A program made the translations under genes and the position numbers. From CAWINH01 sp963837425 (GTDB lineage: Bacteria > Chloroflexota > Limnocylindria > QHBO01), in contig CAWINH010000004.1 in NCBI GenBank assembly GCA_963837425.1, forward strand, positions 57,912-121,911: DNA of 64,000 nucleotides. Direction: 5' to 3'. Below the pieces are notes generated by a model. That model had not been told where the DNA came from. It saw only the letters and a list, made by a program, of their open reading frames with translations, and searched no databases. Each line of letters opens with the position of its first letter. The first letter of the stretch is position 1. Below are positions 33,700-41,613 of this stretch, in pieces.

Positions 33700-33717
33700 T
33701 AGTTGTCTGAGCAACTA
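33700..33717 (-). promoter_or_regulatory. Perfect palindrome at the dioxygenase promoter
   Basis: TAGTTG-TCTGAG-CAACTA is a perfect 6-base inverted repeat 10 bases upstream of the start at 33690. TAGACT, a possible -10 on the same strand, lies just beyond it. The half-site and size suit a MarR-type regulator, which is not encoded next to it. Confidence 0.5.
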
Positions 33718-33731
33718 GTCTACCACGACCT

Positions 33732-33830
33732 TGGGACCAGTTCGCCCCCGACTACGCCCGACCCTCGCGGGACGAGCTCCTGGCGCATTTCGCCCGCATC
33801 GGCCTCACCGGTCCGTACTGGCGGCTCTGA
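33732..33830 (+). pseudogene. C-terminal remnant of an unidentified gene
   Basis: The plus strand reads WDQFAPDYARPSRDELLAHF followed by ARIGLTGPYWRL and a stop, with convincing codon use but no start. It looks like the last 32 codons of a lost gene. It ends 4 bases before the stop of the convergent MmcQ/YjbR gene. The family was not identified. Confidence 0.35.
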
Positions 33831-33834
33831 CGCT

Positions 33835-34275
33835 TCACCCGCCCGCGCTGGATCGGTTCATCCAGCGGCCGATCGCGCGAGGACCGGCGCGCGACAGCCA
33901 GGCGCGCTCCACGAACCCCTCGAGTTCGGAGCGGCTCATCTCGCGGAGCCGCGATGCGCGGACGAGGACGGATGGATGCCCCTCGAAGTGCGACGTCGTG
34001 AAGAAGGGCAGGGACGCATCGGCCAGGATCGCCTCCTTCTCGAGCTCGGACTCGACCCAGAAGACGATGACGTCGGGGTATCGTTCCCCGGTCTCCGGAT
34101 CGACCGCGTCCGGCCGCGGGGTGCGGAAGAAGAGGAAGCTGCGACGGCTGACCTGGTAGACCGCCGGCTCTCGATCGGCACGGGTGACGCCCGGCAGCGA
34201 GGCAGCGATCTCATGGATGTCCTCCACGGTCGCTGGACGCGCGGCGTCGTTTGCCTCAGATCCGCCTGACCCCAT
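33835..34275 (-). CDS. MmcQ/YjbR-family protein
   Basis: A 146-residue protein of the MmcQ/YjbR-like superfamily. Its N-terminal helix (VEDIHEIAASLPGVTRA) is followed by the characteristic strand region SFLFFRTPRPDAVDP, FFTTSHFEGHPSVLVR and a final helix with LVRASRLREMSRSELEGFVE in pieces. Family members bind DNA non-specifically or have unknown roles. A TAGCAT -10-like hexamer lies exactly 6 bases before the ATG, so it is probably transcribed without a leader. Confidence 0.85.
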   Translation of the reverse strand: MGSGGSEANDAARPATVEDIHEIAASLPGVTRADREPAVYQVSRRSFLFFRTPRPDAVDPETGERYPDVIVFWVESELEKEAILADASLPFFTTSHFEGHPSVLVRASRLREMSRSELEGFVERAWLSRAGPRAIGRWMNRSSAGG

Positions 34276-34347
34276 ACGCCGATGCTACCAATCGTTGAGA
34301 GATGCACCAGCTCAGCGCGTGGTCGTCGCCCGCGACCGCGGAGCCGC

Positions 34348-34564
34348 CGACTGTTCAACCGCTCATGAGCGGCACGCAATCCGGCTCAAGGTGTCCGGTC
34401 CGGCACGCAATCCAGCCCAACTGAGCGTGGAAGCCGATGCAAGCGCGTGGCGTAAACCGCTGTCGGCCGGATAAGGCTCCTGGGAAGCGCGGTTGGCGAC
34501 TCAGTGGGCGTCGCGCGCAGCGTCGCCGCGATAACGCTCCTGGGATGGGCGGTTGGCGAGTCGG
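34348..34564. repeat. Family B element, copy 4, with duplicated right end
   Basis: It begins CGACTGTTCAACCGCTCATG. It has two right ends (GGATAAGGCTCCTGGGAAGC at about 34479 and GATAACGCTCCTGGGATGGG at about 34530). Internal sequence is degenerate and contains a repeated CCGGCACGCAATCC motif. It fills most of the gap 34276-34582 between two minus-strand genes. Confidence 0.65.
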
Positions 34565-34582
34565 AGGCGCGGCGCGGAGGCC

Positions 34583-35095
34583 TCAGTACTGCTGCCGTCG
34601 GCGGATCCGCCGACGGGTCGTGATCTTGCGTTCCGAGCGGGGGATGATGCTCACCGTGCCGTCCACCTCGAGGACGGCGGCATCCACGTCGGACAGGGCC
34701 GAGACCCCGTGCTCGCGAGCCGCCTGCTCCAGGTCGGCCAGGTCAACCTCCTCTCGGGCAAGGTGCTCGCTGAGCACCTTGCCGCCGCTCACCAGCAGGA
34801 CCGGCTCGCCCTCCGCGGCGTGCTCGAAGCCCGGAAGCCGGCGACGCGCCAGGGCGAGGAGGCGGTTGACGGAGAGGAGCGTGACGGCCGCGATCGCCCC
34901 GCCGATGAGCGAGGTGTCGCTCCCGACCATCGCGTTCTGGAGGGCGTTGGCGATCAGGAGCACGACCACCAGGTCGAAGGGCGTCAGCTGGCCGAGCTGA
35001 CGCCGGCCGAAGATCCGGAAGCCAATGAGCAGCACGCCGTACGCGACGGCCGTCCGAACGATGATCTCCCACCACGGAATGCCCAGGTCGAACAC
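34583..35095 (-). CDS. DUF421 (YetF-like) membrane protein
   Basis: A 170-residue protein matching DUF421: three N-terminal membrane helices (about 8-75) with RTAVAYGVLLIGFRIFGRRQ and the signature GQLTPFDLVVVLLIANALQN. A cytoplasmic domain follows with LLVSGGKVLSEHLAREEVD and LEVDGTVSIIPRSE. YetF-type proteins are widespread with poorly defined roles in envelope or stress physiology. It lies 3 bases downstream of the PPOX-like gene on the same strand, so the two are probably cotranscribed. Confidence 0.9.
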   Translation of the reverse strand: MFDLGIPWWEIIVRTAVAYGVLLIGFRIFGRRQLGQLTPFDLVVVLLIANALQNAMVGSDTSLIGGAIAAVTLLSVNRLLALARRRLPGFEHAAEGEPVLLVSGGKVLSEHLAREEVDLADLEQAAREHGVSALSDVDAAVLEVDGTVSIIPRSERKITTRRRIRRRQQY

Positions 35096-35098
35096 CGG

Positions 35099-35548
35099 TT
35101 ACGCTCGCCAGGACCGATAGCGTGGCGGCCAGTCGTTCGCGCTCTCGCGCTCACCGAGCAGGACGTGCTCGACCTCGAGCTCGTAGAGCGGGTAGGCATC
35201 CGAGACCGTGAAGAACCAGCTGCCGGCCGCTGTCGAGCGGACGGCCTCATCGGTGACCAGGCTGGCCTGTCCGCGGATGAGAAGCTCGTGCGGGTGCGCC
35301 GGATCCTGGTGGGCGTGGAGCGCGTAGTGCGGATCCGCCTCGAGATCACGCGCCTTCGCGGAACGATCCTGGACGAAGACGAGGAGCCGGCCATCCACGA
35401 CGCCCACGTTGAGCGGGTGGATGCGCGGCGTGCCGTCGGCGGCCACCGTCGCCAGGAATCCCTCGCCGTCGCCGCGCTGGTAGAGGAGCTCGCGGCCGCG
35501 CGTCGCCATTTCCGGCTCGGCCGCCGCGAACTCCGCCCAGGTTGCCAT
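35099..35548 (-). CDS. Pyridoxamine 5'-phosphate oxidase-like (split-barrel flavin) protein
   Basis: A 149-residue split-barrel protein of the PNPOx-like superfamily. Its motifs are GFLATVAADGTPRIHPLNVG, LLVFVQDRSAKARDLEADP and ELEVEHVLLGERES. Members bind FMN, F420 or haem; the actual cofactor here is uncertain. ATG 35548 is preferred over a TTG nine bases earlier. TACCAT lies 8 bases upstream, consistent with a leaderless mRNA. It precedes the DUF421 gene by 3 bases. Confidence 0.85.
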   Translation of the reverse strand: MATWAEFAAAEPEMATRGRELLYQRGDGEGFLATVAADGTPRIHPLNVGVVDGRLLVFVQDRSAKARDLEADPHYALHAHQDPAHPHELLIRGQASLVTDEAVRSTAAGSWFFTVSDAYPLYELEVEHVLLGERESANDWPPRYRSWRA

Positions 35549-35566
35549 CTGCGCCAATGGTACGGC

Positions 35567-37009
35567 TCAGCGATCGACGGTGACGTAGACCGGCTCGGGC
35601 TGCCCCGGGACCGCCTCCTGACCCAGGGTTGCGCTCTCGCCCGCGTGCAGGACGCGGGGCACCGCGAACGCGGCCACCGACCCGATCGCCACGAAGAGCG
35701 CACCCACCAGCACCGCGGGCTGGAGGCCGTCCACGAAGGCCTGCGGACTGACGTAGCTGCCCGCACCACTGAAGACGGAGGCGAGCACGGCCACGCCGAA
35801 CACCCCGCCCACCTCGCGGATCGCGTTGTTGGCGCCCGATGCCTGCCCTTCCTCGTGCGGACGCACCGCGCTGAGCACGACGTTGGCGACCGGCGCGAAG
35901 AAGAGGCCCATCCCCACCCCGGAGATCACGAAGGGCAGCACCAGCTGGACGTACGGGACGGTCGGCGACGAGACCAGGCCCAGCCAGGCCAGGCCCGTGG
36001 CCTGCAGCGCGAGGCCGGTGCCCATCAGCCATCGGCCTCCAATCCGGTCCGACAGCGCGCCGGCGATTGGCGCCACGAAGATCGGCGCAATCGTCCAGGG
36101 GAGGACACGGAGGCCCGCGCCGAACGGCGAGTAGCCCTGCACGATCTGGAGGAACTGGGTGAGCAGGAAGATGGACCCGAACATCCCGAAGTACATGAGC
36201 AGCGAAGCCAGGTTCGCGAGCGAGAAGGCCCTGCTGCGGAAGAAGCGGAGCGGCAGCATGGGGGCTGGTGCACGTCGCTCCCAGAGCGCGAAGGCGACCA
36301 AGAGCACGAGGCCGATGCCGACCGAGGCCAGCACCCCGGCGCTGGTCCAGCCGTCAGGGTTGCCGCGGATGAGGCCCCACACCAGGGCCAGCAGGCCGCC
36401 GCTGGCCAGTCCCAGGCCGGGCAGGTCCAGCCGGTTGGACGCGCCCCGGCTCTCCGTCAGGCGCAGCCGCGCGACGGGGAGAAGCGCGATCCCGATCGGC
36501 ACGTTGACCCAGAAGATCCAGTGCCAGTTCAGGCCTTCGGCAATGGCTCCACCGACCACCGGCCCCAGGGCCACCGCCAGCCCACCCACCGCGCCCCAGG
36601 CGCCGAGCGCCAGCCCACGGCGGTCCGCCGGGACGGCGGCGCTCAGCAGGGTGAGCGTCAACGGCACGACCATGGCTGCCCCGGCACCCTGCACGGCGCG
36701 AGCCGCGATGAGGACCTCGATGCTGCCCGACAGCGCGGCAGCAGCGGAGGCGCCGGTGAAGATCGCGAGGCCGAACACGAACATGCGCCGCCGGCCGAGG
36801 CGGTCACCGAGCGCGGCACCGGTCAGCAGCAGGACCGCGAAGGTCAGGGTGTAGGCGTTGATCGTCCACTCGAGGCCCTGCAGCGAGGCTCCGAGGTCCG
36901 CCCGGATGACGGGCAGGGCGGTGGTCACGACGAGGTTGTCGAGGGTCACCATCAGGAGGGCGACCGAGGTGACGGCGAAGGTCCACAACGTGGTGGCGCG
37001 GGATGACAT
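35567..37009 (-). CDS. MFS drug exporter, DHA2 (EmrB/QacA) family, 14 helices
   Basis: A 480-residue major-facilitator antiporter. The first helix has the DHA2 signature LMVTLDNLVVTTALPVI (motif D1). The loop GDRLGRRRMFVFG is motif A and the sequence LGPVVGGAI is motif C of antiporters. Fourteen helices are predicted. It should export cationic or amphipathic drugs with the proton gradient. AAAGGAACC precedes the ATG. A TetR gene lies upstream on the same strand, and an operator-like palindrome (37049-37068) sits between them, so expression is probably induced by the exported drug. Confidence 0.92.
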   Translation of the reverse strand: MSSRATTLWTFAVTSVALLMVTLDNLVVTTALPVIRADLGASLQGLEWTINAYTLTFAVLLLTGAALGDRLGRRRMFVFGLAIFTGASAAAALSGSIEVLIAARAVQGAGAAMVVPLTLTLLSAAVPADRRGLALGAWGAVGGLAVALGPVVGGAIAEGLNWHWIFWVNVPIGIALLPVARLRLTESRGASNRLDLPGLGLASGGLLALVWGLIRGNPDGWTSAGVLASVGIGLVLLVAFALWERRAPAPMLPLRFFRSRAFSLANLASLLMYFGMFGSIFLLTQFLQIVQGYSPFGAGLRVLPWTIAPIFVAPIAGALSDRIGGRWLMGTGLALQATGLAWLGLVSSPTVPYVQLVLPFVISGVGMGLFFAPVANVVLSAVRPHEEGQASGANNAIREVGGVFGVAVLASVFSGAGSYVSPQAFVDGLQPAVLVGALFVAIGSVAAFAVPRVLHAGESATLGQEAVPGQPEPVYVTVDR

Positions 37010-37048
37010 CGGGGAGGTTCCTTTCGCAGATCTGATGTCGGAGATACA

Positions 37049-37068
37049 GGTAGTGATTGATAACTACC
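37049..37068 (-). promoter_or_regulatory. Palindrome upstream of the MFS exporter
   Basis: GGTAGT-N8-ACTACC is a perfect 6-base inverted repeat in the 95-base gap between the tetR-type gene and the exporter. It differs from the palindrome at the tetR promoter itself (GAGTA-N6-TACTC), so one TetR protein may bind two unlike sites or a second regulator is involved. A short A-rich run follows at about 37079-37092. Confidence 0.45.
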
Positions 37069-37104
37069 AACCAGCGTCAAAAAAAGAAGGAGGGAACGGG
37101 TGGG

Positions 37105-37674
37105 TCAGTCGGGTTGGCCCATGCACCCCTCCTGGATCAGGGCCGCCCATGGCTCGTTCGAGTCGAGCACCTGCATGGACGCCATGACGTTGAGCAGCAT
37201 GCCCTTGCTCACGAAGTGGGCGAGCTCGTGGGGCGCAGCGCCGGTCACCTCCTGGAAGTAGGCCACCAGCCGGGCGAAGCCGGCCTGCACCGCGCGGCGC
37301 ACCTCGGGATCGTCACAGGCGGTATACGCCTGCATCTGCATCCGCAGCTTCCGGCGGTCGCGGATCATCTCGACGTACGCCTCCCCCATCCGCTGCTGCG
37401 CGTCGCCGGGACCGTCCGCCTCTACCGCCTGGCGAAAGACGTCGAAGGTCTGCTCGAAGCAACGCTCGACGGCGGCCAGGAAGAGGTGCTTCTTGGTGCC
37501 GAACAGCCGGAACAGGTACGGCTGCGAGATCCCGACCGCCTGGGCTATCGCCTCGGTGGAGGTGCCCGAGAGACCGCTCTCGGCAAAGGCCGTGAAGGCC
37601 GCCTCGAGGATCTCCTCGCGTCGTTCATCCGCGGTGTGGCGTTCCGTCCTGGTGGGCGTTGCGAGCGCATTCAT
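37105..37674 (-). CDS. TetR/AcrR-family repressor of the MFS exporter
   Basis: A 189-residue TetR regulator. The DNA-binding domain occupies about 15-62 (RREEILEAAFTAFAESGLSG, then TEAIAQAVGISQPYLFRLFG, with the usual YxxFxxK end as LFRLFGTKKHLF). The remainder is a helical ligand domain. ATG 37674 is chosen over a GTG 21 bases earlier, because that codon lies within the promoter and operator. It is transcribed towards the exporter and probably represses it. Confidence 0.92.
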   Translation of the reverse strand: MNALATPTRTERHTADERREEILEAAFTAFAESGLSGTSTEAIAQAVGISQPYLFRLFGTKKHLFLAAVERCFEQTFDVFRQAVEADGPGDAQQRMGEAYVEMIRDRRKLRMQMQAYTACDDPEVRRAVQAGFARLVAYFQEVTGAAPHELAHFVSKGMLLNVMASMQVLDSNEPWAALIQEGCMGQPD

Positions 37675-37710
37675 GGCGAGTAAGTTAGTACTCACTCACA
37701 ACGGTGTCAA
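37675..37710 (-). promoter_or_regulatory. tetR promoter with operator over the -10
   Basis: On the minus strand, TTGACA (37705-37710), a 17-base spacer and TAACTT (37682-37687) form a near-consensus promoter. The ATG follows after 7 bases, so the mRNA is leaderless. The inverted repeat GAGTA-AGTTAG-TACTC (37678-37693) covers the -10, which is ideal for autorepression. Confidence 0.7.
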
Positions 37711-37762
37711 GCCCGCGGCTGCTCTCCCCGCGGCTGGTCTCCCAGAGCCAGTGCGTCGTGAG

Positions 37763-38002
37763 CTAGCCTGCGACGAGCCACCCCGCGATGTCATCGGGCG
37801 ATGGGATCCGGCCAGCGCTGACGACGGTCCCGTCAATGACCAGCCCCGGCGTGCTCATCACCCCGTGGGCAAGGATCGCGCGGTAGTCGGTGACCTCGAC
37901 GATCTCCGCCTCCACGCCGGCGATGACCAACGCCGCCCGGGCGTTGGCTTCCAGCTTGTGGCAGTTCGGGCAGCCGGACCCGAGCACTTCGATTCGCTTC
38001 AT
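37763..38002 (-). CDS. Thioredoxin-like small redox protein
   Basis: A 79-residue thioredoxin-fold protein starting MKRIEVLGSGCPNCHKLEAN. The CPNC motif is the redox-active pair and TPGLVIDGTVVSAGR supplies the cis-Pro loop. Such small redox-active disulfide proteins are regularly encoded with ArsP/DUF318 permeases. GAGGAGG lies 8 bases before the ATG. It is the last gene of the ArsR-permease-thioredoxin operon and may deliver reduced metalloid or maintain the permease thiols. Confidence 0.9.
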   Translation of the reverse strand: MKRIEVLGSGCPNCHKLEANARAALVIAGVEAEIVEVTDYRAILAHGVMSTPGLVIDGTVVSAGRIPSPDDIAGWLVAG

Positions 38003-38015
38003 GGAACGGACCTCC

Positions 38016-39071
38016 TCACAGGCCAAGGGCGTTGAAGCCGAGGCCGACGCCGAGGATGCCCACGACGACGACCGCGGCGAAGATTGCAATCAGCTGCGGG
38101 CGGATGACCCGCCGCAGGATGATGAACTCGGGCAGGCTGATGGCGACCACGGCCATCATGAAGGCCAGGATCGTGCCGAGCGGCATCCCCTTCTCGAGCA
38201 GCGCCTCGACGATCGGGATGGTGCCCGCCGCGTTCGAGTAGAGCGGAACGGCGAGGGCAATGACCATCGGGACGGCGAGCGGATTGTCGGGCCCGCCAAT
38301 GGCGACTACCAGGTCGGTTGGCGCGTAGCCGTGAATGAAGGCGCCGATCGCGATCCCGGCCAGCACGAACGGGGCGACCCTCAGCACGAGGGCGCGCGTG
38401 GAGGCCCAGGCGTCACGCAGGCGGTGCTCGATCGTGGGGGTCACGCCCCCCGAGGTTGCCCCGCCCCTCGCGCGGATCTCGAGGACCCACGGCTCAATCC
38501 AGCGATCGAGCGGAAGGCGTCCGAGGATGAGGCCGCCCATGATCGCCACCGCCAGCCCGGCGCCCATGTAGAGCAGCGCAATCCCGGGGCCGAAGAGGCC
38601 CCAGAGGAGGACGAGCGCGACCTCGTTCACCATCGGCGAGCTGATGAGGAAGGCGAACGTGACGCCCTGCGGGATGCCGGCCTCCATGAAGCCGATGAAG
38701 AGCGGCACCGCCGAGCAGCTGCAGAAGGGGGTGATGACCCCGAAGCCGGCGGCCGCAACCGTCCCCGCCAGCGTTCCACGGCCAGCCAGGGCGGCCCGGA
38801 CCCGCTCCGGCGGAAAGTAGCTGCGGACGAACGTCACGACCGTGACGATGCCGCCAAGGAGCAGGAGCACCTTTGGCACGTCGTACGCGAAGAAGGCGAC
38901 GGCCTCCCCGAGGTGCGTGCCGGGCTCCAGGCGCAGCACGTCGAAGGCGAGCCAGTTGGCCGCCGGAAGGTTGATGAACCAGGCGACGAGCCATCCCGCG
39001 CCGGCGAGGACCGCCGCGAACCAGAGCGGGATCCGCGTGGGCCGCAGGACCCCGACGTGACCCGTCGTCAT
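38016..39071 (-). CDS. ArsP-like (DUF318) permease
   Basis: A 351-residue membrane permease with eight or more helices. The signature GVITPFCSCSAVPLFIGFM carries the Cys pair typical of ArsP/DUF318 permeases, and a second half has VPLYSNAAGTIPIVEALL. ArsP proteins export trivalent organoarsenicals; other DUF318 members have unknown substrates, so the assignment is to family only. The ATG overlaps the ArsR stop (ATGA). The longer frame to 39125 only overlaps the ArsR gene. Confidence 0.88.
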   Translation of the reverse strand: MTTGHVGVLRPTRIPLWFAAVLAGAGWLVAWFINLPAANWLAFDVLRLEPGTHLGEAVAFFAYDVPKVLLLLGGIVTVVTFVRSYFPPERVRAALAGRGTLAGTVAAAGFGVITPFCSCSAVPLFIGFMEAGIPQGVTFAFLISSPMVNEVALVLLWGLFGPGIALLYMGAGLAVAIMGGLILGRLPLDRWIEPWVLEIRARGGATSGGVTPTIEHRLRDAWASTRALVLRVAPFVLAGIAIGAFIHGYAPTDLVVAIGGPDNPLAVPMVIALAVPLYSNAAGTIPIVEALLEKGMPLGTILAFMMAVVAISLPEFIILRRVIRPQLIAIFAAVVVVGILGVGLGFNALGL

Positions 39072-39451
39072 GGGCCAGGCTCCTGCGCAAGCAGAACGCG
39101 GAGCTCGCCAAGCGCCGACGCGCACATGGCTTCGTCGCGCTCGTAGTACACCCAGCGGGCATCGGCCCCGTGCCGGCTGGCACGGACGAGACCGGCCTCC
39201 CGCAGCCTCGCGAGGTGGTTGCTGACGTTGTTCTCACGCTCGCCAGTCGCGGCGGCCATCTCACACACGCAGTGCGGTCCGCCCTTGAGCAGGGCGAGGA
39301 TGCCGGCGCGCGTAGCGTCCGCGAGGAGGGCTGCGACGGCCGCCGGGTGCGCGACGTCCGGGGCGCGGAGCCCGGGCCGTGGCGACGGGATGACCGGGAG
39401 CTCGAGGCGCGCGATCGGCTGCCGTCTGATTCTGCTCGTCGGGGTGACCAT
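39068..39451 (-). CDS. ArsR/SmtB-family metalloregulator
   Basis: A 127-residue winged-helix regulator. The DNA-binding region reads VAALLADATRAGILALLKGG, then CVCEMAAATGERENNVSNHL. The CVC at the start of the recognition segment is the arsenic/antimony-type metal site of ArsR. A further Cys near the end (AMCASAL) may complete a three-coordinate site. ATG 39451 is the most plausible start; 43 codons of low-character sequence precede it in frame. It overlaps the permease start and probably represses this operon until bound by As(III) or a related metalloid. Confidence 0.87.
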   Translation of the reverse strand: MVTPTSRIRRQPIARLELPVIPSPRPGLRAPDVAHPAAVAALLADATRAGILALLKGGPHCVCEMAAATGERENNVSNHLARLREAGLVRASRHGADARWVYYERDEAMCASALGELRVLLAQEPGP

Positions 39452-39660
39452 CTCAGCCAGAACTGTCTCATTGCGCGCTGAGATGATCACACTGCCGAAC
39501 GGCCCCATCCGCCGGGCCGATTGTCCCGAGCCCTGGCCTCGGCGCGCGCAGGTCGAGGTCGAGTGCATGGCCCACGGCATGGCCCCCTCGAACGTACGGG
39601 TGGTGTCTGGGACCGTACTTCCCGTATGTTCGGGCCGGCCCGAACCGTACAGAGGGAAAT

Positions 39661-40351
39661 GTGAGCGACAGGAGCCGACGTCTCGCGATTGCCGGCGCGT
39701 TGCTGTCTGTCGTCGTGCTGGCGGCCTGCGGCGACGCGGCCGCCGCCGCGACCCCGCAGCCGACGCCCACGCCCATCCCCACCCCCGCCGGCGGGGAGCA
39801 CCTCTTCACCGTGGGCGATCCACAGGTCGCCCTGACGCTGACCCTGCCGCCCGGGTGGGAGGCCAATGCATCGTCGGCGCGCCGGACCGCCTCCGACGGC
39901 AGCGAGCTCGAGATCTCCGTCTGGATCCCCAGCGCGGTCTACGCCGACCCGTGCCACTGGGACGGAACCGATGTCGAGGTCGGGCCCGACGTCACGGACC
40001 TCGTTTTGGCGCTCGCCGGCCAGCCGATGCGCCAGGCGCGGGACGCCACCGTGCAGATCGCCGGCGTCGATGCGCACCGCCTGTTCATGAGCGTGCCGAA
40101 GTCGCTCGACCTCACGACCTGCGACGGCGGTGAGTTCCGGAGCTGGATCGGCTGCCGGACCCGGCGACGCCAGGGTGCAATCGGGTCCCGGCCAGACGGA
40201 CGAGGTCTACGTGTTCGAGGTCCTGGACAGCGCCGTGGTGCTCGACGCGTCCTACTTCGACGCCAGCACCGCCGAGCTGGCCGAGATCCACCGCATCATC
40301 CAGTCACTCCAGCTCCCGCCGGAGCCCTCCGCCGCGCCAACGTCGAGCTAG
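39661..40351 (+). pseudogene. Lipoprotein gene with one frameshift
   Basis: The GTG at 39661 starts a lipoprotein with signal peptide and lipobox LAAC, a Thr/Pro linker, and a domain containing FTVGDPQVALTLTLPPGWEA and GVDAHRLFMSVPKSL. The frame then loses sense after about 40155. Continuation in another frame reads DEVYVFEVLDSAVVLDASYF and ends at 40351 with LAEIHRIIQSLQLPP. The span is one base over a multiple of three. The intact protein would be about 230 residues and resembles the lipoprotein at 53159. A sequencing error cannot be excluded. Confidence 0.65.
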
Positions 40352-40473
40352 CCGCGCGCCGGCCGCTCCCGGCGGAGCAGGAGGAACGCGGCCAGCGCCA
40401 GGAAACTGCCGGCGACGGCCGGGATGATGAGGACGGCGAATGCGAGGCGGTTGGCCCCGCTCGATTCCGCCAT
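40348..40473 (-). CDS. Short membrane protein (41 residues or more)
   Basis: The minus-strand frame ending at 40348 encodes MAESSGANRLAFAVLIIPAV and continues with a hydrophobic helix and a basic tail LLLRRERPARG. Upstream in the same frame is another hydrophobic stretch (AALLPLAAVAGLGSAAFWGY) open to about 40600 but with no ATG or GTG. The native product may therefore be a two-helix protein of about 80 residues with an unseen start. The frame overlaps the end of the convergent lipoprotein. Confidence 0.4.
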   Translation of the reverse strand: MAESSGANRLAFAVLIIPAVAGSFLALAAFLLLRRERPARG

Positions 40474-40605
40474 CGCATACCCCCAGAACGCGGCCGACCC
40501 GAGACCGGCAACCGCCGCGAGCGGAAGAAGCGCGGCTGGCGGGCGTCCCCTGTGGAGGGCGACAACCCCGCTCGCCTCACGAGGCCGCGCACCAGCAAGC
40601 GCGCG

Positions 40606-41184
40606 TCAGGCGACGGGCACCTTCTCGGTCAGCTCCCGCCCGATCTCCCCGGCCCAGGCCTCGATCGCGTCCCACTCCCGGTAATCGCCCGCCGGCAAGA
40701 TCTTCTTCGCGCCGGGCATCATGCGAACCAGCCGTTCCCCCATCGACTTCGGCGCATCATTCGGATCGAAGGCGCCAAGGAAGACGCGGTGGTCGCGCGG
40801 ATGGATCGCGTCCGACAGGGCAGCAATCTTCTTGCGGCCACCACTGCCGGGGCCGTCCTCCGGACCCAGGGCGCTCGTCAACGGATCCTCCTGTTCGGCG
40901 GTCTTCGACGAATGCGGCAACGGGCCGCTGCTGAACAGCCAGACCGGCTCCGTCGCGAGCGTCGACTGGTGGCGGTCGAGGAACTCGATCGCCTCTTTCA
41001 ACCAGCTTCCGATATAGACGCCGCTCCCGATGACATACGCATCGAAACCGGCGGGGTCGGGCTGAGTCGCCGCGTCGACGACGACGGCATCGGCGCCTGC
41101 GCTTCGCAGGGTTTCGCCGATGCGTTCGGCAATCCCGGCCGTGCCGCCGTGTCGGCTGGCGTAGACAACCTGCACGCTGGGCAT
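40606..41184 (-). CDS. Flavodoxin-domain protein (HemG-like)
   Basis: A 192-residue flavodoxin-fold protein. It starts MPSVQVVYASRHGGTAGIAE, where ASRHGGT is the FMN phosphate loop. It continues with YVIGSGVYIGSWLKEAIEFL and WLFSSGPLPHSS, closely matching menaquinone-dependent protoporphyrinogen oxidase-like (HemG) flavodoxins. Cytoplasmic electron transfer is expected. GGGAGG lies 7 bases before ATG 41184; the frame upstream of it is not needed. No haem-pathway gene is adjacent. Confidence 0.88.
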   Translation of the reverse strand: MPSVQVVYASRHGGTAGIAERIGETLRSAGADAVVVDAATQPDPAGFDAYVIGSGVYIGSWLKEAIEFLDRHQSTLATEPVWLFSSGPLPHSSKTAEQEDPLTSALGPEDGPGSGGRKKIAALSDAIHPRDHRVFLGAFDPNDAPKSMGERLVRMMPGAKKILPAGDYREWDAIEAWAGEIGRELTEKVPVA

Positions 41185-41360
41185 CTGAAGGCCTCCCTGA
41201 TGGAGACCGCGGCGCACTCCCGCGGCCATCTCCTGGGGTGGATCCTCGAGGCTGGCTGATGAGATGCCAAGAGCCCAATGGCATGAACGACGTCGCGCAG
41301 CGCCGAGGGCGGCCCGCTGGCGCGACGGTGCGGGGAGCGGCCCACGCCTGCAGCGACGCC

Positions 41361-41570
41361 GGACTCTTCAACCGCGCATGACCGGCGCCTTAACGAGGTC
41401 GGTGGGGTCGGCGTGGCGCGCAGGGCGGCGATCCTGAGCGTGGCGCGGGCAGGATTGGGGGCCTCTCAGCCCCTCGAACCCGGATAACGCTCCGGGGAAG
41501 CGCGCTTGAGGAATTGGAGCGTCGGCACCCAGAGCGCGTCGGCACCCAGAGAGCGTCGGCACCCAGAGCG
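41361..41570. repeat. Family B element, copy 5, plus a GCGTCGGCACCCAGA array
   Basis: The left end GGACTCTTCAACCGCGCATG and right end AACGCTCCGGGGAAGCGCGC bound a typical family B element (41361-41516). The middle carries the shared blocks TTAACGAGGTCGG and CTGAGCGTGGCGCGGGC. It is followed by three 16-17-base repeats of GCGTCGGCACCCAGAG (41519-41570). The whole 41185-41613 gap has no supported gene. Confidence 0.75.
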
Positions 41571-41613
41571 CGGGAGCGGCATCACGCAGTGGGAATGCGT
41601 GCGAACCGTCAGC

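Noticed and set aside
34553..37006. 817-codon open frame on the plus strand
   Set aside because: It is antisense to the DUF421, PPOX-like and MFS genes and has the low-complexity composition of a GC shadow. No domain was recognisable.
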